NCBI RefSeq assembly: GCF_028683135.1
Contig: NZ_JAJUBB010000018.1
Location: forward strand, 40,689 to 104,688
DNA: 64,000 nucleotides
Direction of reading: 5' to 3'
Source: Enterovibrio qingdaonensis
Lineage (GTDB): Bacteria; Pseudomonadota; Gammaproteobacteria; Enterobacterales; Vibrionaceae
In this document: one piece after another, positions 34,398 to 43,332 of the stretch
How positions within the stretch are numbered: the first letter of the stretch is position 1
Layout of the letters: each line of letters opens with the position of its first letter
The notes under the pieces: model-generated
Database searches by the model: none
Told to the model about the DNA's origin: nothing
The model's input: the letters and a program-made list of their open reading frames with translations, nothing else
Position numbers and translations under genes: made by a program

Positions 34398-35570
34398 ATG
34401 TTTAATGAAGAAACACAACTCACCCCAATCCGCTGGGGTATGGTCGGCGGCGGCAGAGGCAGCGAAATCGGTTATTCACACCGTGCGGCAGCACAACGTG
34501 ATCGCCTTTTTACCTTTGTTGCTGGCGCGCTAGATATTGACCCTGAGCGCGGCCGTGATTTTGGTACCAAAATCGGGCTCGACCCTGAACGTTGTTATCC
34601 AGATTACAAAACTTTGTTTGTAGAAGAAGGAAAGCGAGAGGACGGCATTCAAGCCGTATCCATTGCAACACCCAACGGCACCCACTACGAAATCGCCAAA
34701 GCGGCGTTAGAGGCTGGGTTACATGTGGTGTGCGAAAAACCCGTGACCATTCATGTCGCAGACGCCGTTGAGCTTAAGGCTCTGGCCGAAAAGCAAAACA
34801 AAATGCTCGCGGTAATGTATGGCTACACTGGCTTTCCCATGGTTCAGCAAGCAAGGGAAATGGTTCAGCGCGGCGACATTGGTGCCGTACGCGTCGTTCA
34901 AATGTCTTTTGCTCATGGGTTCCACAATACTGAAGTGGAGAAAAACAGCCCCGGAGCCAAATGGCGAATGAACCCAGAGGTATCCGGCCCTAGCTTTATC
35001 ATCGGCGATTGCGGCACACACCCTTTCTACATGGCGGGAATGATCACCGGTCTGAAAGTAAAATCACTGATGTGTTCTCGACAAAGCTTTATCGAATCCC
35101 GCTCGCCCCTTGAAGACAATGCACACATTGTTTTTCAGTTCGAAGGCGGTGCAGTCGGTACGCTTTGGGCAAGTGCGATCAACTGCGGCTCGATGCATCA
35201 ACAAAAAATTCGCATTGTCGGAGAGAAAGCAAGCCTAGAGTGGTGGGACGAATATCCGAATCAGCTCAGGTACGAGATTCAAGGGGAACCTGTTCGCATT
35301 CTGGAACGGGGAATGGGCTATTTGCACAATGACGATCTGGGCGTTTCAGCGAACCGACAAGGTGGCGGTCATGCAGAGGGCTTCTTTGAGTCTTGGGCAA
35401 ATATTTACCACCGCTATGCATTGGCGATTGATGCATTTGATCGCGGCGACGAGGCCTTTTTAGAAACACATTGGTACCCCGATATTAACGGCGGTATTGA
35501 CGGTGTGAAGTTGGTAAACGCATGTGTGAGATCCGCCGACAATGGCGCGACATGGGTGGACTATGACTGA
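34398..35570 (+). CDS. Gfo/Idh/MocA-family oxidoreductase
   Basis: This NAD(P)-dependent dehydrogenase has 390 residues. The N-terminus reads GMVGGGRGSEIGYSHRAAA (Rossmann loop), the catalytic Lys is in VCEKPVTI, and GDCGTHPFYMAG holds a likely active-site His. Within an inositol operon it probably oxidises or epimerises another inositol isomer (such as scyllo-inositol or a deoxy form) into the main pathway; this is inference. The ATG at 34398 follows AAGGAG. The next kinase gene starts inside its end, overlapping by eight bases. Confidence 0.85.
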   Translation: MFNEETQLTPIRWGMVGGGRGSEIGYSHRAAAQRDRLFTFVAGALDIDPERGRDFGTKIGLDPERCYPDYKTLFVEEGKREDGIQAVSIATPNGTHYEIAKAALEAGLHVVCEKPVTIHVADAVELKALAEKQNKMLAVMYGYTGFPMVQQAREMVQRGDIGAVRVVQMSFAHGFHNTEVEKNSPGAKWRMNPEVSGPSFIIGDCGTHPFYMAGMITGLKVKSLMCSRQSFIESRSPLEDNAHIVFQFEGGAVGTLWASAINCGSMHQQKIRIVGEKASLEWWDEYPNQLRYEIQGEPVRILERGMGYLHNDDLGVSANRQGGGHAEGFFESWANIYHRYALAIDAFDRGDEAFLETHWYPDINGGIDGVKLVNACVRSADNGATWVDYD

Positions 35571-36615
35571 TTCTATTCACCTGTCAGATTGGCACTCCAA
35601 TGCAGAGCGACCACTAGACGTGATTTGCCTGGGTCGTGTTGGTGTTGATTTTTATGGCGTCACCGACGGTGCTGATTTCATTTCCGAATCAGGGTTTAAA
35701 AAGTGCGTGGGGGGGTCGTCAGGCAATGTCGCCGTTGGATTAGCCACGCTCGGTGCGCGAGTGGGTGTGATTTCTTGCTTGTCTGACGACGCGCAAGGCA
35801 ACTATGTACGCCACTACCTTACAGGTAAAAGCATCAACCTTGATGGCGTATTCACGCTAGGTGGCGAATATCGCACCAGCTTGGCCATCGCCGAACTCCG
35901 GCCCGAACCTGACGTTGTCATTTACCGAAACAATGCAGCGGATCTCGCGTTAAATACGGATCATATCAAGACAGACTACCTCGCTTCCGCTCGGTGTCTT
36001 TTTGTTACTGGAACTGCGTTGTCACAAAGCCCTTCGCGAGAGGCCACCTTACATGCGATGCAAACCGCACAGATGGCAGGCACCTTGGTGGTACTCGATC
36101 TCGATTACCGACCTTATTCTTGGGCATCACCCGATGATCCGCCTCATTTTTATAAGCTCGCCGCCTCTTTTAGCGATGTTGTCATCGGCAACCGAGAGGA
36201 ATTTGAAGTCATGGGCATGCCCTTTGATGTGGAAGAGAATCACGTCAACGCTGCCTCTGAGATGTTAAGCGGAAACACGGAACTCGTGATCGTTAAAGCG
36301 GGCTCTGAAGGGTGTGACGTGTTTGGCTTAGATATGGATAACAACCTTGTCAGCCTGTCCCAAACCGTCTTTCAGGTTGAAGCTCGAAAACCGTATGGTG
36401 CGGGAGATGCGTTTGCAGCAGCATTCCTATTTGGCCTTCTCAACCAGCAGTGCTTGAAAGATGCCGTGGCGATGGGAGCCGCAAACGCCGCACTCAATGT
36501 GACGGGCGATACGTGCGCTGACGCGATGTCAGCGCTCGAACCGCTAAAAACCTTTATGCAGCAAAGAGGCTATCAGTTTGCAGGAAGCAACTCGCCACTT
36601 TCAGGGAACGAATAA
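35563..36615 (+). CDS. iolC: 5-dehydro-2-deoxygluconokinase (copy 2, kinase only)
   Basis: This PfkB-family kinase phosphorylates 2-deoxy-5-keto-gluconate. It has ICLGRVGVDFYG at the start, GGSSGNVAVGLA for substrate binding, and KPYGAGDAFAAAFLFG with the catalytic Asp. Unlike the copy in the leftward operon it has no DUF2090 domain and is only 350 residues, the length of stand-alone IolC. Its start overlaps the previous stop (ATGACTGA), showing translational coupling. The aldolase step for this operon is supplied by iolJ two genes downstream. Confidence 0.92.
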   Translation: MTDSIHLSDWHSNAERPLDVICLGRVGVDFYGVTDGADFISESGFKKCVGGSSGNVAVGLATLGARVGVISCLSDDAQGNYVRHYLTGKSINLDGVFTLGGEYRTSLAIAELRPEPDVVIYRNNAADLALNTDHIKTDYLASARCLFVTGTALSQSPSREATLHAMQTAQMAGTLVVLDLDYRPYSWASPDDPPHFYKLAASFSDVVIGNREEFEVMGMPFDVEENHVNAASEMLSGNTELVIVKAGSEGCDVFGLDMDNNLVSLSQTVFQVEARKPYGAGDAFAAAFLFGLLNQQCLKDAVAMGAANAALNVTGDTCADAMSALEPLKTFMQQRGYQFAGSNSPLSGNE

Positions 36616-36625
36616 GGAGTAAGAA

Positions 36626-37486
36626 ATGGGAAAGCACATTCCTCCGTTTGATAACAAAAACGAACCCGTTATCGGCATCAACGATGACACCACACCACTT
36701 TGTTATTTCAACCCCGTAAAACTCACCCAAAGTGAGCAATACAGCTACCAGCTTGATGGCTATGAGTCAGCGGTTGTGCTGGCTGGCGGCACCTGTGATA
36801 TCACGGTCAATGGCGAAACATTCAGCAATATCGGTGAACGCGCCAGCGTATGGGATGGCGACCCTTCGGGTGTTTACGTGCCCGTCGGCAGTTCGGTCAC
36901 CATTACCTGTGTATCCGCCGATGCGGATGTATTGATCGCGGGTGGACGCTACGAAGCTGATAGTGAGGGTGCCCCACTTGAACCTTTCGCCATTCGCCCA
37001 AAAGACACAGACAAGGTCCAATACGGCAGTGACGATACCAAGACCCACCGCAAGATTAAGCATATTCTCGGGCAGAAAAACGCCGATAAACGCGGACGCT
37101 TACTGGTCAGTGAATTGTTCACCGTCGGTGCTGGCGGTTGGTCAGGATTCCCGCCACATAAGCACGATGAAGAGCGTCCGCCTAATGAAACCCGCTATGA
37201 AGAAGTCTACCAATTCAGATTTAACCCAGACTTTGGGTTCGGTGCACAATTTCTCTACGAGCACGAAGATGACTTTGGTCCGGTCTATCACGTAAGAACA
37301 GGCAGCGTTATTGCGATTGACAAGGGCTACCACCCTTCCGTGGCGGCACCCGGCTATGAGATGTACTACTTCACCATTATTGTTGGCGAGAAAAGTAAAT
37401 CCTTGGTGCAGTATTTCGACCCTCACCACGAGTATCAAGTGCATACCATTCCCGGCATCAAAGACATGGTCGCTAAGTTTAAGTGA
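36626..37486 (+). CDS. iolB: 5-deoxy-glucuronate isomerase (copy 2)
   Basis: This is a bicupin isomerase of 286 residues. It carries the same signatures as the other copy: PPHKHDEERPPNETRYEEVYQFRF for the metal site and GYHPSVAAPGYEMYYFTIIVG near the end. It is clearly diverged in sequence from the leftward copy, so it is not a recent duplicate. AAGGAG lies nine bases before the start. It lies between iolC copy 2 and iolJ. Confidence 0.93.
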   Translation: MGKHIPPFDNKNEPVIGINDDTTPLCYFNPVKLTQSEQYSYQLDGYESAVVLAGGTCDITVNGETFSNIGERASVWDGDPSGVYVPVGSSVTITCVSADADVLIAGGRYEADSEGAPLEPFAIRPKDTDKVQYGSDDTKTHRKIKHILGQKNADKRGRLLVSELFTVGAGGWSGFPPHKHDEERPPNETRYEEVYQFRFNPDFGFGAQFLYEHEDDFGPVYHVRTGSVIAIDKGYHPSVAAPGYEMYYFTIIVGEKSKSLVQYFDPHHEYQVHTIPGIKDMVAKFK

Positions 37487-37496
37487 GGAGAAAATT

Positions 37497-38324
37497 TTGC
37501 TGGTAACGCTTAATGATTTACTCCCTCAAGAGGCGCAATCATCGGGGGCGGTTGCTTGCTGTAATGTCTTTGGTATTGAAGAGGCCAAAGCCATCATCAG
37601 CGCGGCAGAACATTTACATCGCCCCGTGATACTTGCAGTGAACAAAGACATGGTGGACTTAGCAGGCGTCGAGGCGATGGCGGGCTTGCTGTTGCCGCTA
37701 GCAAAAGCCAGTTCTACTAAAGTTTGTGTGCACCTCGACCACTGCTATGAAGAAGCCATTGTCTTCCGTGCGATTCACGCGGGATTTACGTCCGTGATGT
37801 TTGACGGTTCACAGCTTCCCTTAAACGAGAACATTCGCCGTACGAAGAACGTGGTGGATGTTGCTCATGCTGTTGGTGTCAGTGTTGAAGGGGAATTAGG
37901 CTCAGTGCCCTACCAAGAGGGGCGTGACCATATTAAATCGGAATTCACTGAACCGACGGAAGCGACGCGATATGTCAACGAATCCGGCATCGATGCACTG
38001 GCAGTGTCCGTCGGTAACGTTCACCGAATGACTGAAGCAGGCAGTCCCATCAATTTTGATTTGCTTGAAACGATCGAGGCAGCAACGACGCTGCCGCTAG
38101 TCATTCACGGTACAACGGGCATCGCAGAAAGCGATCTGTTGAAGTTGAAAACACAGCGTGTCGCCAAATTTAACGTGGGAACCACACTCCGTATGGCCTT
38201 CGGCAATGCAATGCGCGAGGCCATGGAACACGAGCCTGCTAAGTTCGACAAACAATACTTTGCAAGCAAGGCAATCCCCGCGCTTCGGCAGGAAGCCATT
38301 CGAGTGCTGTCGTTATTGTCATAG
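37497..38324 (+). CDS. iolJ: Class II aldolase, 6-phospho-5-dehydro-2-deoxygluconate aldolase
   Basis: This is a zinc aldolase of the fructose-bisphosphate family that cleaves the phosphorylated deoxyketogluconate to dihydroxyacetone phosphate and malonate semialdehyde. Visible are NVFGIEEAKAII, the metal ligands in VCVHLDHCYE, EGELGSVPYQEG, and VIHGTTGI with the GTTG phosphate loop. The start is a TTG preceded by GAGGAG, ten bases after the iolB stop; a longer frame into iolB lacks a ribosome site. It makes the DUF2090 aldolase fused to the other IolC redundant. Confidence 0.9.
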   Translation: MLVTLNDLLPQEAQSSGAVACCNVFGIEEAKAIISAAEHLHRPVILAVNKDMVDLAGVEAMAGLLLPLAKASSTKVCVHLDHCYEEAIVFRAIHAGFTSVMFDGSQLPLNENIRRTKNVVDVAHAVGVSVEGELGSVPYQEGRDHIKSEFTEPTEATRYVNESGIDALAVSVGNVHRMTEAGSPINFDLLETIEAATTLPLVIHGTTGIAESDLLKLKTQRVAKFNVGTTLRMAFGNAMREAMEHEPAKFDKQYFASKAIPALRQEAIRVLSLLS

Positions 38325-38345
38325 CTAGGTTTATAGGGAGAGAAC

Positions 38346-39515
38346 ATGAGCAAGGCATATAAAACACTTGGAAGAAGACTACGGCTTGGCGTTATTGGCG
38401 GTGGCCCAGATTCCTTTATTGGTTCGATACATCGCTCAGCTGCCACCATGCATGAAGAGTTTGATGTAGTGGCAGGCGTGTTTTCTTCCAACGCAGAACG
38501 TTCTGTTGCGGCGGGAAAAGCAATGGGTATAGCTCGCTCCTATCCAACTCCAGACGCCTTGTTTGAAGGCGAAGCAGCTCACGACCAACCCATTGATGCC
38601 CTTGCCATCATGACACCCAACAACAGCCATTACGATTTGTCAGTCAAAGCATTAGAAGCAGGCTTTAACGTGTTTTGTGAAAAGCCGTTAACCATGAATG
38701 AAGAAGAAGCTGCCTCGCTCGTTCAACGCGTTAAAGCGTCAGGAAAGCGGTATTGCGTCGCGTATGGTTACAGCGGCTATGCCATGGTGCGCGAAGCAAG
38801 GGCGTTGGTTGCCTCAGGGGCTATTGGTGAGATCACCATGGTGCAAAGTAACTATGTGCAGGGGCACTTGGCAACGCTAACCGAATCAGAAAAGTCCGGC
38901 ACAAATTGGCACATGAAACCTGAGCTTTCCGGACCTTCATTGATTTTGGGTGACATAGCCACGCACAGCTATCACCTCACCAGCTACGTCATCGGTATGG
39001 AAGCCAGCAGTTTAAGTGCCGATGTTACTGCACTCGTTGAAGGACGCACCGCCGACGATTACTGCGGGATCCTATTGAAGTACCCCAACAATGCCCGTGG
39101 CATTTTCTGGGTCACACAATCTGCTGCAGGGGCAGTGCACGGTTTGAGCTTCACGATTTACGGCACCAAGGGCGGCTTAGAGTGGCACCAAGAACAGCCC
39201 AATGAGTTGCTCGTGCGCCCAATCGATAAACCCGCCTACATCCTGACAAAAGGTGGCGTCGGCCTCTCATCCGCAGGTGAGCGTGTTTCTCACATCGCTA
39301 TTGGTCATCCCGAAGGCTATCGCGAAGCGTTTGCCAACCTTTACTATGATTTTGCGTCAAACATTGTTGATGACATATCCGGCAATTCCCCTGATCCGCT
39401 TTCGCTCACCAACCCCACCGTTGAAGACGGCGCGCAAGGTATGGCGTTTGTGTATGCATCAGTAAGATCGAGAGATAATGAGGGAAAATGGGAGACTATT
39501 AGAGATTTGAGATGA
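38346..39515 (+). CDS. Gfo/Idh/MocA-family oxidoreductase, last gene of the iolD operon
   Basis: This second Gfo/Idh/MocA dehydrogenase in the operon has 389 residues. It has VIGGGPDSFIGSIHRSAA at the start, the catalytic Lys in FCEKPLTM, and GDIATHSYHLTSYV with a likely active-site His. The substrate is probably an inositol isomer or derivative. Its last 171 bases reappear at 92% identity about 9.4 kb downstream, as part of a gene remnant. The gene has GGGAG at its ribosome site and ends 59 bases before a convergent operon. Confidence 0.87.
   Translation: MSKAYKTLGRRLRLGVIGGGPDSFIGSIHRSAATMHEEFDVVAGVFSSNAERSVAAGKAMGIARSYPTPDALFEGEAAHDQPIDALAIMTPNNSHYDLSVKALEAGFNVFCEKPLTMNEEEAASLVQRVKASGKRYCVAYGYSGYAMVREARALVASGAIGEITMVQSNYVQGHLATLTESEKSGTNWHMKPELSGPSLILGDIATHSYHLTSYVIGMEASSLSADVTALVEGRTADDYCGILLKYPNNARGIFWVTQSAAGAVHGLSFTIYGTKGGLEWHQEQPNELLVRPIDKPAYILTKGGVGLSSAGERVSHIAIGHPEGYREAFANLYYDFASNIVDDISGNSPDPLSLTNPTVEDGAQGMAFVYASVRSRDNEGKWETIRDLR
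39324..39494 (+). repeat. Direct repeat, left copy (3' end of intact Gfo/Idh gene)
   Basis: This 171-base segment matches 48706-48876 with about 13 mismatches by eye and no gaps. Eleven of the 13 changes are synonymous, so both copies evolved for some time as coding sequence before one was cut. Confidence 0.85.
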
Positions 39516-39533
39516 TAGTTAGTATGGTGAAAA

Positions 39534-39551
39534 GCCCGCTAAATCGCGGGC
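39534..39551 (-). terminator. Hairpin between Gfo/Idh and the galactonate operon
   Basis: GCCCGC pairs with GCGGGC over six pairs around a six-base loop. On the minus strand it is followed by TTTTCACC, so it mainly ends the leftward operon. Confidence 0.65.
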
Positions 39552-39574
39552 ATAAAGTGGAAGACACGCTTCAC

Positions 39575-40486
39575 TTACTTTAGGTAGTCGCCAAAGGTCT
39601 CTATGAATCCGGTAATACCTTCTGCGTCATCATCAATTTTATAAGCGGGCAATCGGCAGTAATCCGTCTCTATGATGCCACGCTGCTTGAGTATGTCTTT
39701 TTCTATAGCGATGATGTACTCACAATGGCTCATCCAACGCTGAATATATTCCAATAGGACGGCGTGTAGCACTTTGGCTTTTTCCGATTTTCCTTCTTGG
39801 TATAGGCGATAGATCTCCACATAGATTTCTGTAAATGAACATCCCGGCATGACGCCTTTACCGCCGATATCCAGCATATCCATCATGTACAAACCCGCGT
39901 AACCATTTAGGATCACGACATCTGACTTCAGTGTTAGCAGTTCTTCGCAGTATTCCACTGGCGGGTTGCATTCAATTTTGAACACCGCATGCGGAAAACG
40001 GCGGCTGATCTCTGCCATCTCTGATGGTGGGATATCCAGTCCTGTTTCGCCCGGTGCATATTGGACCAACACGGGGATAGAAACTGACTCAAGTACAGAA
40101 CAAATGTGATGAACAATTTGCTCGGTTGTTGGTTTTAAAAAGAAAGGCGGCAACAGCATGAGGCAATTCGCCCCCAATGCTTGGTAGTAACGCGCTCTTT
40201 CTACTGCCACTTCGGTCGAGTGGTCAGTCACTGAAATACAGCTATATACGTCACTTTCTGCCAGCAATTGAACAAACACCGTAGCGAGTTGTTCTTTCTC
40301 TTTTTCAGTCAATTTGTAGAACTCGCTGGCAATGCCAAACAAGGTAATACCGTGACAACCTGTCGTTTTTAAATGCTCGATTAAGCGGATAAATGACAGG
40401 GTATCGACCTTACCGTCTTGTGTGAACGGCATTGCTGCGATGGGGTTAACACCCGCTAACTCAACTGGCGTATAGGTTCGACTCAT
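39575..40486 (-). CDS. DapA-family aldolase, sugar-acid type
   Basis: This is a DHDPS/N-acetylneuraminate-lyase-family TIM barrel of 303 residues. The catalytic Tyr is in LVQYAPGETG and the Schiff-base Lys in AVFKIECNPP. The family includes 2-keto-3-deoxy-aldonate aldolases and dehydratases. Its start overlaps the upstream IlvD-like dehydratase by four bases, so both act in one route: dehydrated sugar acid to pyruvate plus an aldehyde (inference). It is the last gene of the galactonate operon. Confidence 0.8.
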   Translation of the reverse strand: MSRTYTPVELAGVNPIAAMPFTQDGKVDTLSFIRLIEHLKTTGCHGITLFGIASEFYKLTEKEKEQLATVFVQLLAESDVYSCISVTDHSTEVAVERARYYQALGANCLMLLPPFFLKPTTEQIVHHICSVLESVSIPVLVQYAPGETGLDIPPSEMAEISRRFPHAVFKIECNPPVEYCEELLTLKSDVVILNGYAGLYMMDMLDIGGKGVMPGCSFTEIYVEIYRLYQEGKSEKAKVLHAVLLEYIQRWMSHCEYIIAIEKDILKQRGIIETDYCRLPAYKIDDDAEGITGFIETFGDYLK

Positions 40487-42171
40487 AGTAGGACTGCTCC
40501 TTCAGCCGCTGATGCAGCGCGCTCACGATAAAGGTTGAGGAAACCAGCGGGGACTTCTTTGTTCAACGGAATCCAGTTCGCCTTGCGCGCTTCAAGTTCC
40601 GTGCTATCGACATCAAGGTTCAGTGTGCGCTGCGCAATATCAATCTCAATCATGTCCCCATTCTGAATAAGCGCAATCACGCCGCCGTCTGCCGCTTCTG
40701 GCGAAATGTGCCCCACGAACAGGCCACGGTTAGAGCCAGAGAAACGACCATCGGTAATTAATGCACAATCATTGGAGAGAGCCATCCCTTCTAGGAATTT
40801 CATTGGCTTATACATTTCTGGCATACCCGGACCGCCTTTGGGCCCCTCGTAGCGCAAGACAAGCACACTGCCTTTAGCAATTTCACCTTGTTGAATACGA
40901 TCAATTGCTTCTTGCTCAGAATCGAATACCACCGCTGGGCCTGTGAAGTGATACATATGATCGGGCACCGCGGCTGGCTTGATCACTGCGCCTAGTGGGG
41001 ACACGTTGCCATTGAGTACAGCCACGCCAGCATCTGGTTTGATAGGTGACGCTAAGCTGCTTACAACAGGGGTATTCTCGATAATTTCGACCCCTTCCAG
41101 AACATCTGCTTTTGTGCCTGCTACTGTCAATGCCGACAACGCCAGCTTACTGGAAAGCTGCTTTTCTACTGCAGCAATACCACCCGCATGGTGAAAATCA
41201 ATCATGTCATGCTCAGAGGCCGGATAAATTGCCGCCAATAGCGGAATCGTGCGGCTCAGCGCATCAAATTCGCTCAGGGATAGGTGGCCGAGTCCTGCTT
41301 CATAGTGAATCGCTTGGAGGTGCAATATTGCGTTGGTTGAGCCGCCTGTCGCGAGAAGGGCGCACATGGCGTTATGGATTGCTTCTTTGGTCAATATTTG
41401 ACGAGCGGTAATCCCATCTTCGACCAATTTTACTATTCGCTTGCCCGCCGTATAGCCAACTTCAAAACGTGCAGGATCAATGGCTGGTATGGTTGATGTT
41501 TGAGGTAAACTCATGCCCAATGATTCTGCCAAACACGACATGGTATTTGCAGTGCCATACATGGTGCAAGAACCCGGTCCAGGCTCGGCTAAATCTTCAA
41601 TACGACGGAATTCTTCCTCCGTAATTTCACCACGCTGTTTCCAGCCAATGGCTTCTGTGACGATATTACCGTCCCAGTGTTTGCCACCATATTCCGCCGG
41701 ATACATAGGACCGCCGTTTACCAAAATCGCGGGAATATCGAGGCGTGCCGCCGCCATCAACATACCCGGTACAATTTTGTCGCACGAACCCAGAAGTACC
41801 ATGCCATCAAAGCGGTGTGCACGTACCATGATTTCGATGGATGCCGTGATCACTTCACGAGCAGCCAAAATGTAGCGCATACCAAGATGCCCTTCAGCAA
41901 TGCCATCACAAGGGGCAATAGTGCCAAACATCATCGGCACACCACCTGCTTCACGAATACCTTCAAACACACGATCAGCGACATCATTCAAGTTCACGTG
42001 TCCGGGCGTAGCATTGGTGTAGCTGTTCACAACGGCAATGACGGGTTTACGAAGGTCACAATCACTGTGACCCATCGATTTATACAGTGCGCGTTTCAGC
42101 GCACCGTCATCACCCTGTAGAATCGAGCTAAAGTGAGGGCCACAATTGCCGCAGTTTCCACAGTTAGCCAT
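40483..42171 (-). CDS. IlvD/Edd-family dehydratase, sugar-acid type
   Basis: This is an Fe-S dehydratase related to dihydroxy-acid and phosphogluconate dehydratases and to aldonate dehydratases. Cluster cysteines are seen in GSCDKIVPG and GPGSCTMYGTANTM, with TDGRFSGSNRGLFVGH near the C-terminus. An unusual N-terminus reads MANCGNCGNCG, three CxxC-spaced cysteines before the family core. The start at 42171 follows GGAG; an upstream Met inside the dgoD stop is less likely. With no isoleucine genes nearby and a sugar-acid operon around it, a role on an aldonate is more likely than branched-chain synthesis. Confidence 0.85.
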   Translation of the reverse strand: MANCGNCGNCGPHFSSILQGDDGALKRALYKSMGHSDCDLRKPVIAVVNSYTNATPGHVNLNDVADRVFEGIREAGGVPMMFGTIAPCDGIAEGHLGMRYILAAREVITASIEIMVRAHRFDGMVLLGSCDKIVPGMLMAAARLDIPAILVNGGPMYPAEYGGKHWDGNIVTEAIGWKQRGEITEEEFRRIEDLAEPGPGSCTMYGTANTMSCLAESLGMSLPQTSTIPAIDPARFEVGYTAGKRIVKLVEDGITARQILTKEAIHNAMCALLATGGSTNAILHLQAIHYEAGLGHLSLSEFDALSRTIPLLAAIYPASEHDMIDFHHAGGIAAVEKQLSSKLALSALTVAGTKADVLEGVEIIENTPVVSSLASPIKPDAGVAVLNGNVSPLGAVIKPAAVPDHMYHFTGPAVVFDSEQEAIDRIQQGEIAKGSVLVLRYEGPKGGPGMPEMYKPMKFLEGMALSNDCALITDGRFSGSNRGLFVGHISPEAADGGVIALIQNGDMIEIDIAQRTLNLDVDSTELEARKANWIPLNKEVPAGFLNLYRERAASAAEGAVLL

Positions 42172-42173
42172 GA

Positions 42174-43322
42174 TTACCACTCCGCAAATGAGCCATCTTT
42201 GTTACGCCACACTGGGTTGCGCCAGCGATGTCCGACCTTGGCCATTTCTCGCAAGTAATCTTCGTCAATATCCACACCCAGGCCCGGCCCCTGCGGCAAT
42301 TCACAGTAGCCTTCTTTGAAAGTGAACACTTCCTTATTCTTCACGTAATCCAATACATCACAGCCTTGGTTGTAATGAATACCGATACTCTGCTCTTGGA
42401 TAACCGCGTTCAGTGCAACTGCGTCGACCTGAACACATGAAGACAATGCAACAGGGCCTAATGGACAGTGAGGTGCCAATGCCACATCAAATGCCTCAGC
42501 CATGGACGCAATTTTCTTCACTTCGGTAATGCCACCCGCATGAGACAAATCAGGCTGAATGATGTCGACACCACCTCGCTGTAGCAGCGTTTTGAAGTCC
42601 CAACGTGTAAACATACGCTCGCCCGTCGCAATAGGAATCGCACCGTATTTCGCGACTTCGTGAATAGCATCGAAGTGCTCTGGTAGCAAAGGTTCTTCTA
42701 CGAACATTGGACGAAGAGGCTCAAGCTCACGCATCAATACTTTTGCCATGCCTTTGTGGACACGGCCGTGGAAGTCGATACCAATACCCATGTCTTTATG
42801 GGTTGCATCGCGTACCGCCTGAACACGCTCAAGCACTGCATCCACCTTGCTGTAGTCATCGATGTAATTCAGTTCTTCGGTGCCATTCATCTTGATTGCG
42901 GTAAAGCCAAGTTCCATGCGCTCTTTTGCCATACGCGCTACGTCGTCAGGGCGGTCTCCGCCGATCCAAGAGTAGGTACGGATTGAGTCACGGCATTTAC
43001 CACCCAGCAATTGATAGACCGGAACGCCAAGATCTTTACCTTTGATATCCCATAGTGCCTGATCGATACCTGAAAGCGCACTCATCATAATTGGGCCGCC
43101 GCGATAGAACGACGCGCGGTAAAGTACGTTCCATAAATCTTCGATGTCGCGTGGGTCTTTACCAATCACATAGTCCATCAGCTCATCAACTGCCGCTTGA
43201 ACCGTGTGTGCACGCCCTTCAAGTACAGGCTCACCCCAACCCACTAGGCCTGTATCCGTTTCTAGCTTTAGGAAGCACCAACGTGGTGGAACGATAAATG
43301 TTTCATAACTTACGATTTTCAT
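42174..43322 (-). CDS. dgoD: D-galactonate dehydratase
   Basis: DgoD dehydrates D-galactonate to 2-keto-3-deoxy-galactonate. It is an enolase-superfamily enzyme of 382 residues, the usual length. Metal ligands are visible in IGIDFHGR (Asp, with the catalytic His two residues on), FVEEPLLPE and IATGERMF. The general-base His lies in APHCPLGP. The start IVSYETFIVPPRWCFLKLETDTGLVGWGEP is typical of this enzyme. The gene is 10 bases after dctM and 2 bases before the IlvD-like gene. Confidence 0.93.
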   Translation of the reverse strand: MKIVSYETFIVPPRWCFLKLETDTGLVGWGEPVLEGRAHTVQAAVDELMDYVIGKDPRDIEDLWNVLYRASFYRGGPIMMSALSGIDQALWDIKGKDLGVPVYQLLGGKCRDSIRTYSWIGGDRPDDVARMAKERMELGFTAIKMNGTEELNYIDDYSKVDAVLERVQAVRDATHKDMGIGIDFHGRVHKGMAKVLMRELEPLRPMFVEEPLLPEHFDAIHEVAKYGAIPIATGERMFTRWDFKTLLQRGGVDIIQPDLSHAGGITEVKKIASMAEAFDVALAPHCPLGPVALSSCVQVDAVALNAVIQEQSIGIHYNQGCDVLDYVKNKEVFTFKEGYCELPQGPGLGVDIDEDYLREMAKVGHRWRNPVWRNKDGSFAEW

Positions 43323-43332
43323 AGCAACTTCT

